Source: Halobellus limi (GTDB lineage Archaea > Halobacteriota > Halobacteria > Halobacteriales > Haloferacaceae). Taken from it: a stretch of 64,000 nucleotides of DNA. A model generated the notes under the pieces. It made no database searches. It saw only the letters and a list, made by a program, of their open reading frames with translations, and was not told the origin of the DNA. Of this stretch, positions 28,085 through 36,572 are shown piece by piece. The DNA lies in assembly GCF_004799685.1 (NCBI RefSeq), contig NZ_CP031312.1, positions 186,001-250,000 on the forward strand, written 5' to 3'. The translations under genes were made by a program, and so were the position numbers. The number at the start of each line of letters is the position of its first letter. Within the stretch, counting starts at the first letter, position 1.

Positions 28085-28459
28085 TCACTCGAACGTCATC
28101 CCGTATCCCCACTTCTCCAACTGCGCTTCAACTTCCTCGCGGTGTTCGAGCCCGACCATCACGAGCGCCTCCCGAAGGTCGGTCAGGGAGACGTCGTCGT
28201 CGAAGTGGTCTTCGAGGTCCCGGAGCGTCTCTCGCTCCGCGGTCTTCGTCTCCGGTTGGAGGAAGAGCGGAACCCGATTCCGCCCGTCCTGGACGCCGTC
28301 GCGTCGGAACTTGTACGGGATCTGCATCGACTGTCCCGATTCCGACCCTTCGTCCGTCGGCTCCGAGGCCGCTTCGCCTCCCGGCGTTTCTTCGACGTCC
28401 GCTTCGTCGCCGTCGTCCGCGAAGGGGTTCTCGCCGGCGCCCTGCTTCATCCCCGTCAT
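28085..28459 (-). CDS. Acidic partner protein of ParA, unknown family
   Basis: A 124-residue protein whose start overlaps the parA stop by four bases (ATGA). The first 50 residues are highly acidic and low-complexity. The rest (KFRRDGVQDGRNRVPLFLQPE, then LRDLEDHFDDDVSLTDLREALV) looks globular and helical. Position after parA matches that of ParB or a small centromere-binding adaptor, but no classical ParB nuclease box or ribbon-helix-helix is seen. The central RRD-GVQDGRNR stretch is the only basic patch. Function is inferred from coupling only. Confidence 0.6.
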   Translation of the reverse strand: MTGMKQGAGENPFADDGDEADVEETPGGEAASEPTDEGSESGQSMQIPYKFRRDGVQDGRNRVPLFLQPETKTAERETLRDLEDHFDDDVSLTDLREALVMVGLEHREEVEAQLEKWGYGMTFE

Positions 28460-29331
28460 GCGGTCATCACCTCGTGGTCGACGTCGCCCGGTTCGGGGGG
28501 ATTCGGGGCCTCCAACCCGACCTCTCGCTCCAGGTGTCTGGCCAATCGATCGAACTGCGCCAGCGTCTCCAGTTCGTAGTCGCGTCGGCGCTCTCGGTGT
28601 TCGCGCACGTACTCGAACGCCGAGCACTGTTGCATCCAACAGCCCTCCATCAGCGACGCTCGCTCGCCGATAACTTCCGGGATCGGATAGTCGATCGCTT
28701 CGAGGATCGAGCGCTGATCGCGCGTGTTCTTGAACCCCATCGGAATCGCGGCGAGGACGCCGACCTCGACGTCGAGTTGGTCTTCGAACCCCGCGACCAG
28801 TTCTTCGAGGCCCTCGACGGCCGCCTGTCCCTTCGCGCTCGGTTCGATCGGGATGACGAGCGAGCGCGTCGCGTTGATCGCGTTGTACAGGTGCGGGCCT
28901 TCCGTCGCCGGCGGGTCACAGATCAACACGTCGTACCGATCGGGGACGCCCGCCTCCCGGAGGACGCGCAGGAGCTGTGCGTGGACGCCGAAGGCCTCCC
29001 CCATCGCTTCGGCCTGCTCTTTCTCCCGCTGGAGGTACTCCGCGAGATCCGAGAGCATGTTGTGTTCGGGGATGAGGTCCACGCCCTCGACAGTCCGAAT
29101 CAGGTCCTCGAAGTCACCTTTCGGCCGTCGAATCATGTGGCGGACGAGGTTGTCGACCGATTCGGTTCGTCGGTCGTCGACCCCGAACAGACGCGAGAGG
29201 TCGCCGTCCTGGGGGTCGAGCGGGACGACCAGTGGCTTCAGTCCCGCTCGTGCGTGTGCGACCGCGAGGTTCGCGGCTGTCGTGGTCTTGCCGACCCCGC
29301 CGGCCTCGCTGTAGGTGGAGTACGCGAGCAT
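28456..29331 (-). CDS. parA: ParA-family partition ATPase
   Basis: A 291-residue deviant Walker ATPase. The N-terminus MLAYSTYSEAGGVGKTTTAA has the deviant P-loop (GGVGKTTT), followed by VPLDPQDGDLSRLFG and VLICDPPATEG as the switch motifs. A TTG codon at 29343 would extend it by four residues, but the ATG at 29331 matches the normal haloarchaeal start. ParA drives segregation of chromosomes or plasmids using a DNA-binding partner and a centromere. The gene is followed by an acidic partner, and repeated AT-rich sequences lie upstream. Confidence 0.9.
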   Translation of the reverse strand: MLAYSTYSEAGGVGKTTTAANLAVAHARAGLKPLVVPLDPQDGDLSRLFGVDDRRTESVDNLVRHMIRRPKGDFEDLIRTVEGVDLIPEHNMLSDLAEYLQREKEQAEAMGEAFGVHAQLLRVLREAGVPDRYDVLICDPPATEGPHLYNAINATRSLVIPIEPSAKGQAAVEGLEELVAGFEDQLDVEVGVLAAIPMGFKNTRDQRSILEAIDYPIPEVIGERASLMEGCWMQQCSAFEYVREHRERRRDYELETLAQFDRLARHLEREVGLEAPNPPEPGDVDHEVMTA

Positions 29332-29419
29332 TGCCGTGTTCAACGGATCCCCTCATCTTGAATGTTCGCCGATTCAGTTCTCGGATTCACGAAACGAGTG
29401 ATCACGATCCGATCACTCA

Positions 29420-29668
29420 ATAAACACAGTCAATTAACGATCTGAATGAACATTGTAAATGAATGTTGTGAATGAACACAAGTAATGAATAGAGACAGTG
29501 GATGATCGTAATGGATGAGAACACTCAATGGACGCAGCTGCTGGGGGAGTCCGATGTGGTCGGCGATATTCCACTACTAGCGGTCGAACTCGCCGAACGA
29601 CGGCTTTTGGCCTAATGAATGAACACGATTAGTTTCATTAATGAACACAATTAGTGAACACAACTAAT
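29420..29668. repeat. Iteron-like repeats upstream of parA (candidate centromere/operator)
   Basis: The 29332-29848 gap is AT-rich and carries repeated TGAACACAA-type units. Three close direct copies, TGAACAC(G/A)A(T/C)TA(G/A)T, lie at 29618-29633, 29640-29655 and 29654-29668. More diverged copies lie at about 29420-29436, 29445-29456, 29470-29487 and 29515-29530. Such arrays beside ParA genes commonly act as partition sites or autoregulatory operators. No protein-coding gene is apparent within it. Confidence 0.6.
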
Positions 29669-29848
29669 CAATGTACACCGCGGCAGATGATGCTGAACGC
29701 CGCTGGTTCACACCCGCGAATCCGCTCTCGTTGGCGTCGGTGTTTCAACTGTCACCGCGTCGTTCTGTCGGCAGGAGCCGACCCGTAGTTTCTTTTTCCC
29801 GCGATGCGACGTTCCCGGTGAGTCGCCCTGAATCGACTCAGTCCCACG

Positions 29849-30502
29849 ATGAACGTCCAACAGTTCAAATCCGAGCACGTCCCCACGACGTCCGACGAAC
29901 CGTTCCAACTGGAAAACAGCTACACTCTCGACGTCGCGGTCGACGGGTCGGTGACGGCGAAGGCCGGATCGATGATCGCGTACACCGGCGATCTGTCGTT
30001 CACCGGGCGATCCTCCGCGGAGGGCGGTATCACCGGCTTCATCAAGGAAGCGGCCACCGGCGAAGGGACGCCCGTAATGGAGGTCGAGGGCAGCGGACAC
30101 GTGTACCTCGCCGATCATCAGAAGAAGGTCCAGGTGCTCGAACTCGCTCCCGAGGACTCGATCACGGTCAACGGCGAGGACGTCCTGGCCTTCGAGTCGG
30201 ACGTCTCCTACGAGATCAGCACGATCGACAGCCTCGCGGGCTCGTTCGCGGGCGGGTTCACGAACGTCTTCCTGCAGGGCCCCGGCTACGTGGCGCTCAC
30301 GACCCACGGCGACCCGCTCGTGTTGGAACCGCCGGTCGCGACCGATCCGAGCGCGACCGTCGCCTGGAGCGGGACGAGCCCGAACGTCAGCGTGAACCGC
30401 AGCCTCTCGGATATGGTCGGCCAGGAGTCGGGCGAGCGCTACCAGATGAACTTCGAGGGAACGGAGGGCTTCGTCGTCGTGCAACCCTACGAGGAACTGT
30501 AG
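29849..30502 (+). CDS. AIM24 / TIGR00266-family protein
   Basis: A 217-residue beta-rich protein of the AIM24 family. The family plan of a repeated beta-prism is suggested by AKAGSMIAYTGDLSFTGRSS, VYLADHQKKVQVLEL and FLQGPGYVALTTHGDP. Mitochondrial AIM24 affects inner-membrane organisation, but the prokaryotic function is unknown. It stands alone, with a start ATG shortly after a GC-rich leader. No signal peptide is seen. Confidence 0.8.
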   Translation: MNVQQFKSEHVPTTSDEPFQLENSYTLDVAVDGSVTAKAGSMIAYTGDLSFTGRSSAEGGITGFIKEAATGEGTPVMEVEGSGHVYLADHQKKVQVLELAPEDSITVNGEDVLAFESDVSYEISTIDSLAGSFAGGFTNVFLQGPGYVALTTHGDPLVLEPPVATDPSATVAWSGTSPNVSVNRSLSDMVGQESGERYQMNFEGTEGFVVVQPYEEL

Positions 30503-30815
30503 CACGTCACGACGCCCCGCCTTCGACGGGGAGGTCACCGTCGTCGAGGGCGACGGCCCGACGGCCGCTGCCGAGACGCCGCCGCCATCAGCCACGCAGA
30601 TACGGCGACCTCGATTCCGGGGCGGTCGAGTGGCACGTGAGCCCTATGAGTGGTGACGAACCGACCCGGCTGGTCCAGGGAACCAACTGGCCAAGAGCCG
30701 TGTCGTCGTATCGAGGGCCGCATCGAATTCCTCTGCGCCTCCGCTCCCCGCGCTGGCACCGAACCACCGGATTGAAGCGACTAGTCGCGGAACCGATCAC
30801 ACGTCGACCGCATCG
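30503..30815. other. Gap between the AIM24 and HEAT-repeat genes
   Basis: No gene, repeat or clear promoter is recognised. A plus-strand frame crosses the gap but has composition unlike coding sequence here (Arg/Pro-rich, few Asp/Glu). Confidence 0.35.
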
Positions 30816-31823
30816 ATGACCACCCCCGACCAGCCGCCGTCACCGGATCACCTGATCGATCTCCTCGACAAGGGGGCCCACGAGGAGACTGCGGCGTGTC
30901 TGGACCGACTCGGCACGGCCGACACCGACGCCCGCAAGCGTGCCTTGCGGGCACTCCGAAGCGTCGCAGCCGAGCGCCCGGGCGCCCTCGGGGAACTCGC
31001 TGCCCCGCTGTCGGCGTTTCTGACCGACGAGGCCCGCGCGGTCAGGCTGACGACCGCGAAACTGTTCGTCACGCTGGCCGAGTCGGAACCGGCGGCCGTC
31101 CTGCCCGCCGTCGACGTGCTTGCCGAGCGCCTCGCCGACGACGAGGAGTTCTACTACGTCCGGGCGCGGTGTGCGGAGGCACTCGGATACGTCGCTGTCG
31201 AAGCCCCCGAGGCAGTCACCGACCCGGAGACGCTTGCGGACCTCCGCGTCGGACTCGAGTTCGACGAACCCGAAGTCAAAGAGAAACTAGCGAAGGCGCT
31301 GGCGTGCGTCGCGCTCGGAGATCCGAGTCGACTTCGCCATCAGATGACCTCGCTGGCCGAGCACCTCGACGACGGCAACGAACTCGTCCGGTATCACCTC
31401 TGTACGGCGCTGGTGACCGTCGGGTGTGACCACCCCGGGAGGCTGGCCGACGCGACGGACGCGCTCCGGGAACGATTGACCGACGAGAACCCGTACGTCC
31501 GCGGCCGGGCGGCGGAGGCGCTCGGACTGGCCGCGGAGTCTGACGCGGAAATCGATGTGGCTCCCGATATCGACGTCACCGGCACGACCGACGAGCAGCC
31601 CTCGTTCCTGATCGACCGCACGCGGTATCTCCGGCGACGGCTGGACGGGACGCAGCCCGGAGCGGAGCCAGCGGGCGTCGGCACGACTGCGTCCCTTCGA
31701 GACGGAATCGAGGCCGTAGTCGAGGAGATGACGTCGCCGGATGACGGCGAGTGTCCCCACTGCGGGCTCGAATTGCCGGCGAGTAGCCCGCCGATGTGTC
31801 CGCGCTGTGGTGTCCCTCGCTGA
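30816..31823 (+). CDS. HEAT-repeat protein with C-terminal zinc ribbon
   Basis: A 335-residue helical-repeat protein. Pairs of helices repeat about every 38-40 residues, for example ARKRALRALRSVAAERPGAL, AVRLTTAKLFVTLAESEPAAV and YVRARCAEALGYVAVEAPEA, as in HEAT or armadillo scaffolds. The C-terminus has a four-cysteine zinc site, CPHC (about 313) and CPRC (about 330). HEAT proteins usually serve as protein-binding scaffolds; the partner is unknown. It precedes the iron-box locus on the same strand but is separated from it by a new promoter. Confidence 0.75.
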   Translation: MTTPDQPPSPDHLIDLLDKGAHEETAACLDRLGTADTDARKRALRALRSVAAERPGALGELAAPLSAFLTDEARAVRLTTAKLFVTLAESEPAAVLPAVDVLAERLADDEEFYYVRARCAEALGYVAVEAPEAVTDPETLADLRVGLEFDEPEVKEKLAKALACVALGDPSRLRHQMTSLAEHLDDGNELVRYHLCTALVTVGCDHPGRLADATDALRERLTDENPYVRGRAAEALGLAAESDAEIDVAPDIDVTGTTDEQPSFLIDRTRYLRRRLDGTQPGAEPAGVGTTASLRDGIEAVVEEMTSPDDGECPHCGLELPASSPPMCPRCGVPR

Positions 31824-31864
31824 AGGATTTTGGCTGGCCTAAAGTCCGGAACCGTTTTGTATAT

Positions 31865-31878
31865 TTAGGCGAGCCTAA
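31865..31878. promoter_or_regulatory. Iron box upstream of the first siderophore operon
   Basis: TTAGGCGAGCCTAA is a near-perfect palindrome (6-base arms, GA centre), six bases before an ATG at 31884. The same palindrome with a TA centre lies at 35335-35348. This sequence type is the DtxR/Idr-family iron-repressor box of haloarchaea. Its position over the promoter and leaderless start fits repression when iron is plentiful. Confidence 0.78.
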
Positions 31879-31883
31879 TTCGT

Positions 31884-32012
31884 ATGACGGACGATTCCAA
31901 CGCGAACGAGGCGCCGACGCGGCGCGGCTATCTGAAGTACGGCGGGGCATTCGGGGGCGCCGGACGCTCGCGGTCTGTACGGGCGACTCGGACGGCGGAG
32001 TCACCTGCGTGA
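31884..32012 (+). pseudogene. Signal-peptide remnant of a siderophore-binding protein gene
   Basis: The first 24 codons closely match the start of the binding protein at 35353: both read APTRRGYLKYGGA/APTRRDYLKYGGA, with high nucleotide identity beginning in the promoter. The remnant then loses frame (the lipobox-like LAVCTGDSDGG is in another frame) and stops at 32012. Almost the whole mature protein is deleted. The iron box and start were left in place directly before the FAD oxidoreductase at 32020. Confidence 0.7.
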
Positions 32013-32019
32013 GCCGACT

Positions 32020-32997
32020 ATGACCGACACAGAACCCGACCCGACGCGCGAGCACACTCACGACGTGGTCATCGTCGGCGGCGGGCCGGCGGGCTGCTCG
32101 GCGGGCGTATTTTGCGCCCGCGGAGGCCTCGAAACGGTCGTCTTCGACCGCGGACGTTCGTCGATCCGGCGGTGTGCCCACCTCGAGAACTACCTCGGCT
32201 TCCCGGCGGGCATCGACGTCGAGACGTTCTACGACCTGATGCACGAGCACGCCGAGACCGCGGGCTGTGAGGTCCTCCCGGACCTCGTCGAATCAGTCGA
32301 ACGCACCGACGACGAGGAGGGATTCCGCGTCACGCCACAGGAGGGTGAGCCCGTCACTGCCCGGCGAGTCGTCGCCGCCACGCGCTACGACGGCGAGTAT
32401 ATGCGCGGTCTCGACGACGACGCGGCGATGTTCGAAACCCGCGAACGCGACGGCGAGGAACGCGAACGCTTCGACAGCGAGTACGCCGGCCACGACGGGA
32501 GGACGCCGGTGGAGGGGCTGTACGTCGCTTCGCCGTCGGATGAAGCCGACACGCAGGCGATTATGGTCGCCGGCCGGGGCGCGCGAGTCGCCCACCGCGT
32601 CGTCGCCGACGCCCGGATCGACGACGGCTGGTGGGAGGACGTCGCCGACGGCGTGGACTGGGTGCGGCGCGAGGCCGAACTCGACGACGAGTGGGCCGAC
32701 CGCGACAGGTGGGTCGAGTGGTTCGACGACTACTACGGCGGCGACGCGCCGGTCGATCCGGACTCCGACCGATTCCGGCGAATCCGCGCAGCGGCTGTCG
32801 ACGACTCGCTGTCGTCGTACGTCTCGCCCGAGACGATCGACGAGCGGGCCGCGGCCGGACAGGAAGCGCTTGCCGCACACCTCGACGTCGACCGGATCGT
32901 CGCCGCCGTAGACGCCGAGACACTGCTCGACCACGTCGAAGACGAGTTGATCCGCGAACGCGCCCGCGAACTCGACACCGTGGAGGCGAGCGAATAA
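32020..32997 (+). CDS. FAD-dependent oxidoreductase of the siderophore locus, long form
   Basis: A 325-residue protein of the thioredoxin-reductase-like flavoprotein fold. The FAD-binding GGGPAG is at about 20-25, preceded by DVVIV. HLENYLGFPAGIDVETFYDLM resembles the FAD/substrate block of that family. The redox-active CxxC of thioredoxin reductases is not seen. The C-terminal 130 residues are a charged helical extension absent from its shorter paralogue at 37800. It lies 7 bases after the remnant, is followed without gap by the permease, and is under the iron box. A ferric-siderophore reductase or siderophore-modifying role is inferred from context only. Confidence 0.7.
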   Translation: MTDTEPDPTREHTHDVVIVGGGPAGCSAGVFCARGGLETVVFDRGRSSIRRCAHLENYLGFPAGIDVETFYDLMHEHAETAGCEVLPDLVESVERTDDEEGFRVTPQEGEPVTARRVVAATRYDGEYMRGLDDDAAMFETRERDGEERERFDSEYAGHDGRTPVEGLYVASPSDEADTQAIMVAGRGARVAHRVVADARIDDGWWEDVADGVDWVRREAELDDEWADRDRWVEWFDDYYGGDAPVDPDSDRFRRIRAAAVDDSLSSYVSPETIDERAAAGQEALAAHLDVDRIVAAVDAETLLDHVEDELIRERARELDTVEASE

Positions 32998-34128
32998 ATG
33001 GCGACTGGCACGTCCTCCGATACCGAGCCGACCGGCCGGCGCGAGCAGTGGTTCGGCTGGTTCGACGGATCGCTGTTCACCCTCTGTGTCGGCAGCCTCG
33101 CCGTCATCGTCGGCGGCGGGCTCGTCCAGGTGAGCTTCGGCGCGTTCTCGATGAGCATCATCGAGGCGTGGCAGGCCGTCTTCAACCCGGAAGTCGTTTT
33201 CAACGCCCGGGCGTGGGAAGCGTGGCTCCTCGGCGGGGAAGTCCCCGAGATGAACAAGCGGAGTCTCATCGTCTGGAACATCCGCCTGCCGCGGGTGTTC
33301 GTCGGGATGCTCGTCGGGATGAACCTCGCCGTCTCGGGGTCGATCTTCCAGGCGGTCACCCGGAACGAGCTCGCCAGTCCGTTCATCCTCGGCGTCTCCT
33401 CGGGCGCGGGATTGATGATCCTGCTGACGCTCGTCGTGCTCTCGGGGCTGTCGGCGTTCCTGCCGATCATCGCCTCCGTCGGTGGTGCCATCGCGTTCCT
33501 GATCGTCTACGCCATCGCGTGGAAGAACGGGACCTCGCCCGTCCGGCTGGTGCTGGCAGGCGTCATCGTCGGGACGGTCTTCAGCAGCCTGCAGACGGCG
33601 CTTTTCTTTTTCGCCGACGACATCGGCGTCGTGCAGTCCGCCATCGCGTGGACCACCGGCTCGCTGACCGGCACGGACTGGGAACAGGTCCGGATGGCGC
33701 TGCCGTGGACCGCCGTGGCGATGCTTCTCGCCCTCGTCGGTTCCCGACAGCTGAACGTCCTGCTGCTCGGCGAACGGACGGCCAGTTCGCTCGGGATGGA
33801 CGTCGAGAAGGTCCGATTCGCTCTCTCGGGCGTCGCGGTGCTCGCGGCGGCCGCGAGCATCGCCGTCGCCGGTATCGTCGGCTTCGTCGGGCTCATCGTC
33901 CCGCACGTGGTCCGCAACATCGTCGGCAGCGACTACAAGAAACTCGTCGTCGGCTGCGTGTTCGCCGGCCCGGCGCTGATGGTCGTCGCCGACGTTGGCG
34001 CGCGCCTCGGTATGACCGTGATCGCCGGCTCGGACGCCCAGATCCCGGTCGGCATCGTCACCGGACTCGTCGGCGGCCCGTACTTCCTCTATCTGATGCG
34101 CAAGCAGGAACGGATGGGTGAGATCTGA
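32998..34128 (+). CDS. FecCD-type ferric-siderophore ABC permease
   Basis: A 376-residue membrane protein of the BtuC/FecCD family. Conserved blocks include NIRLPRVFVGMLVGMNLAVSG, FILGVSSGAG and GFVGLIVPHVVRNIVG, and ten helices are plausible. It begins at once after the flavoprotein stop and overlaps the ATPase start by one base (TGATG). It imports iron-siderophore complexes handed over by the binding proteins encoded at 35353 and 36573. Confidence 0.93.
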   Translation: MATGTSSDTEPTGRREQWFGWFDGSLFTLCVGSLAVIVGGGLVQVSFGAFSMSIIEAWQAVFNPEVVFNARAWEAWLLGGEVPEMNKRSLIVWNIRLPRVFVGMLVGMNLAVSGSIFQAVTRNELASPFILGVSSGAGLMILLTLVVLSGLSAFLPIIASVGGAIAFLIVYAIAWKNGTSPVRLVLAGVIVGTVFSSLQTALFFFADDIGVVQSAIAWTTGSLTGTDWEQVRMALPWTAVAMLLALVGSRQLNVLLLGERTASSLGMDVEKVRFALSGVAVLAAAASIAVAGIVGFVGLIVPHVVRNIVGSDYKKLVVGCVFAGPALMVVADVGARLGMTVIAGSDAQIPVGIVTGLVGGPYFLYLMRKQERMGEI

Positions 34129-35051
34129 TGTCGGAGCAAACGACCGATCCACGGACGAACGGCGGGAGCCCGCAGCGCGCAGACGACGGGCGTCCAGCCG
34201 GCGAAACCGACGGGGCCCTCGACGGCGAGGACCTCGTCCTCTCGTACCCCGGCAGCGACGGGCCGGTCGTCGACGGTGAGTCGATCACGGCCACCTCCGG
34301 CGCGGTGACGGCGCTGGTCGGGCCGAACGGCTCGGGCAAGAGTACGCTCTTGAAGGGGCTCGCCGACCAGCTGGAACCCGACGCCGGCTCGGTACTCGTC
34401 GACGGCCGGGCGATCCAGTCGTTCGATAAGAAGGAACTCGCCCGAAAGATGGGGCTGCTCTCTCAGGAGAGCACCTCGCCCGACAGCATCACCGTCGAGG
34501 ACCTCGTCTACCACGGCCGCTACCCGCATCGCGGGTTCTTCGAGAGTACGACCGAGGAAGACGAGCGGGCCGTCGACCGCGCAGTCGAGCTGGCCGGCTG
34601 TGGCCACCTGCGCGACCGGGAAGTCGGCAGCCTCAGCGGCGGGCAGAAACAGCTCGCGTGGATCGCGATGGTGCTCGCGCAGGACACCGACGTTCTCCTC
34701 TTAGACGAGCCGACGACGTTCCTCGATCTGCACCACCAGCTGGAGGTGATGGAGATCGTCGAGACCCTGCGCGAGGAGAGCGACATCACGGTGGTCGTCG
34801 TCCTGCACGACATCCAGCAGGCGGCGCGGCTCGCCGACGAGATGGTCGCGCTCAAGGACGGCGCGATCCAGGCCCGTGGCACGCCCGAGGACGTCGTCAC
34901 CGAGGAGTTGCTCGCGGAGGTGTTCGAGATCGACGCCGAGGTGGAGTTGACGCCACGCGGCCCGCGGATCGAGCCGATCCGCCCCCGTCACGACGACGAC
35001 TGCCAGCGGCCGACCGACCGCGTCGCCCGCGCCGACGGCGGGGACGGCTGA
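34128..35051 (+). CDS. Ferric-siderophore ABC ATPase (FepC/FhuC type)
   Basis: A 307-residue ABC ATPase. Walker A GPNGSGKST is near residue 65, the signature SLSGGQKQLAW near 168 and Walker B DVLLLDEPTTFLD near 190, with a downstream H-loop VVVLHDIQQA. The N-terminal 35 residues are an acidic extension. It is translated from a start that overlaps the permease stop. Together they power uptake. The gene ends in an Arg/Asp-rich tail. Confidence 0.92.
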   Translation: MSEQTTDPRTNGGSPQRADDGRPAGETDGALDGEDLVLSYPGSDGPVVDGESITATSGAVTALVGPNGSGKSTLLKGLADQLEPDAGSVLVDGRAIQSFDKKELARKMGLLSQESTSPDSITVEDLVYHGRYPHRGFFESTTEEDERAVDRAVELAGCGHLRDREVGSLSGGQKQLAWIAMVLAQDTDVLLLDEPTTFLDLHHQLEVMEIVETLREESDITVVVVLHDIQQAARLADEMVALKDGAIQARGTPEDVVTEELLAEVFEIDAEVELTPRGPRIEPIRPRHDDDCQRPTDRVARADGGDG

Positions 35052-35091
35052 TGGCCTCTTTATCGCCCCTTCGAGGGAGCACGATCTCCGC

Positions 35092-35253
35092 GTCGGCGCG
35101 CGGGGCGTGAAGCTCTCGGATGAACGGCGTCAGCGCATCGCCATCGCTCGTCCCGTGTTGCAGGATTCCGAGATACTGCTGCTCGACGGGGTGGTCGAGT
35201 GTGGCAGTTACGAGGAGCCACTGGCCGCGGACGGGTTCTACGCGAGCCTCTGG
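35092..35253 (+). pseudogene. Decayed fragment of an ABC exporter ATPase
   Basis: One frame reads VGARGVKLSDERRQRIAIAR, then ILLLD, then YEEPLAADGFYASLW. These match the signature-to-Walker B region and the extreme C-terminus of fused ABC exporters (usual form VGERGVKLSGGQRQRIAIAR ... DEATS ... THEELLAADGLYAELW). The region between them is deleted, and LSGGQ is altered to LSDER. It cannot encode a working ATPase. It may be the trace of an earlier siderophore exporter next to the importer. Confidence 0.65.
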
Positions 35254-35331
35254 GTGGCCAGGCCGCCGAAATCGAGTCGCTCTCGAACGAACCCCGATTT
35301 TGACGGCTCTGGAAACCGGAACGGTTATTTA

Positions 35332-35351
35332 TTTTTAGGCTAGCCTAAAAA
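35332..35351. promoter_or_regulatory. Iron box overlapping the start of the binding-protein operon
   Basis: A perfect 20-base palindrome with core TTAGGCTAGCCTAA (35335-35348) ends two bases before the ATG at 35353. A TATA-like TTATTTATTT lies immediately upstream (35325-35334). A bound iron repressor would occlude promoter and start together. The core differs from the metal-importer operator (23115-23128) only in one symmetric base pair. Confidence 0.82.
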
Positions 35352-35352
35352 T

Positions 35353-36570
35353 ATGGCGGGCGATTCCAGCGACCACGAGGCACCGACGCGGCGCGACTAT
35401 CTGAAGTACGGCGGGGCAGTCGTCGGCGGGGGACTGCTCGCCGGGTGTACCGGGAGTTCGGACGGGAGTTCGACGCCCGAAGGCACCCCGACAGGGACGG
35501 GGGCGGCAAACGAGACGAAGACGGAGACCGCGACCGGGGACACCAGTTACTCGGTGACGATGGCACCGATGGGCGAGGTCGAGTTCGAGTCCGTCCCCGA
35601 GGAGTGGATGGCGTATTTCAGCACGTACGGCGATATAGGCGTCGCGCTCGGCCAACTCGACGGCCTCCGGGGGCTGATATTCACCGAGAACTGGCCGCTC
35701 GCGTTCTTCGAGCACCTCCCGGACGTCGAGGTCTCCTTCGAGGACGTCGCCCAGCTTATGGGCGACGGCGGGATCGACAAGGAGTCGTTCTACGAACTGG
35801 ACGCCGACGTGCACCTGATGGACCCGAATTTCATCAGTCTCCTCGACGACAACTGGGGGGAGGACGATTACGAGGAGATCGCGACCAACGTCGGACCCGT
35901 CATCGGCAACTCCATCCGTCGCCGCGGCGAGGACTGGCACGACTACTCCTACTACTCGCTGTATGAGGCCTTCGGGCGGATCGCCGACGTCTTCGACGAA
36001 CGCGAGCGATACGAGGCGCTCAAAGCGGTTCACGACGGCCTGATCTCGGACGTACGGTCGAACCTCCCCGATGAGGAGGACCGGCCGACCGTCGGGCTCC
36101 TGTCGATCAACTCGGACTTCGAGAACGGCTCGTTCTACGCGTACCCCGTCAACGACGGAAACGGCCACAAACAGTACAGGGACGTCGAAATGCGCGGAGC
36201 GTTCGACGACGCCATCGAGGGCGGCTACGCTCGGTGGGACTACGAGCAGATACTCGACGTCGACCCCGACGCGCTGCTGTTCCAGTACGGTTTCTCGCAC
36301 GTCTCGACCGAGGAGTTCGAGCGGCGAATGGACGCTATGCGTTCGGACCCGGTCGGCCAGCAGCTGACCGCGGTTCGGAACGACCGCCTCTACCGCGGTG
36401 GGACGTCGTATCAGGGGCCCCTGATCAACCTCTTCCAGACGGAGGCGGCCGCCAAGCAGTTCTACCCGGACGCCTTCGGGGAGTGGAACGGGATCGAGAC
36501 GCTGTCGAACCCGGACGACCGCCTGTTCGACTACCAGCGCGTCTCTGACATCGTCACCGGAGATTTCTAA
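35353..36570 (+). CDS. Ferric-siderophore binding lipoprotein 1
   Basis: A 405-residue periplasmic-binding-protein-like (FepB/FhuD class) protein. The N-terminus carries a twin-arginine motif (TRRDYLKYGG) and a lipobox LLAGC at about residue 34, then a Thr/Gly-rich linker, so Tat export and lipid anchoring are expected. The mature part shows two lobes, with IALGQLDGLRGLI and DVHLMDPNFIS blocks and a C-terminal VRNDRLYRGGTSYQGPLINLFQTEAAAKQFYP typical of the class. Iron starvation should induce it through the overlapping iron box. Its paralogue follows after two bases. Confidence 0.88.
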   Translation: MAGDSSDHEAPTRRDYLKYGGAVVGGGLLAGCTGSSDGSSTPEGTPTGTGAANETKTETATGDTSYSVTMAPMGEVEFESVPEEWMAYFSTYGDIGVALGQLDGLRGLIFTENWPLAFFEHLPDVEVSFEDVAQLMGDGGIDKESFYELDADVHLMDPNFISLLDDNWGEDDYEEIATNVGPVIGNSIRRRGEDWHDYSYYSLYEAFGRIADVFDERERYEALKAVHDGLISDVRSNLPDEEDRPTVGLLSINSDFENGSFYAYPVNDGNGHKQYRDVEMRGAFDDAIEGGYARWDYEQILDVDPDALLFQYGFSHVSTEEFERRMDAMRSDPVGQQLTAVRNDRLYRGGTSYQGPLINLFQTEAAAKQFYPDAFGEWNGIETLSNPDDRLFDYQRVSDIVTGDF

Positions 36571-36572
36571 AT

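Noticed and set aside
29671-30819. 382-codon frame overlapping the AIM24 gene and the gap after it
   Set aside because: It is Arg/Pro-rich with few acidic residues, unlike haloarchaeal proteins, and overlaps a clear AIM24 gene in another frame.
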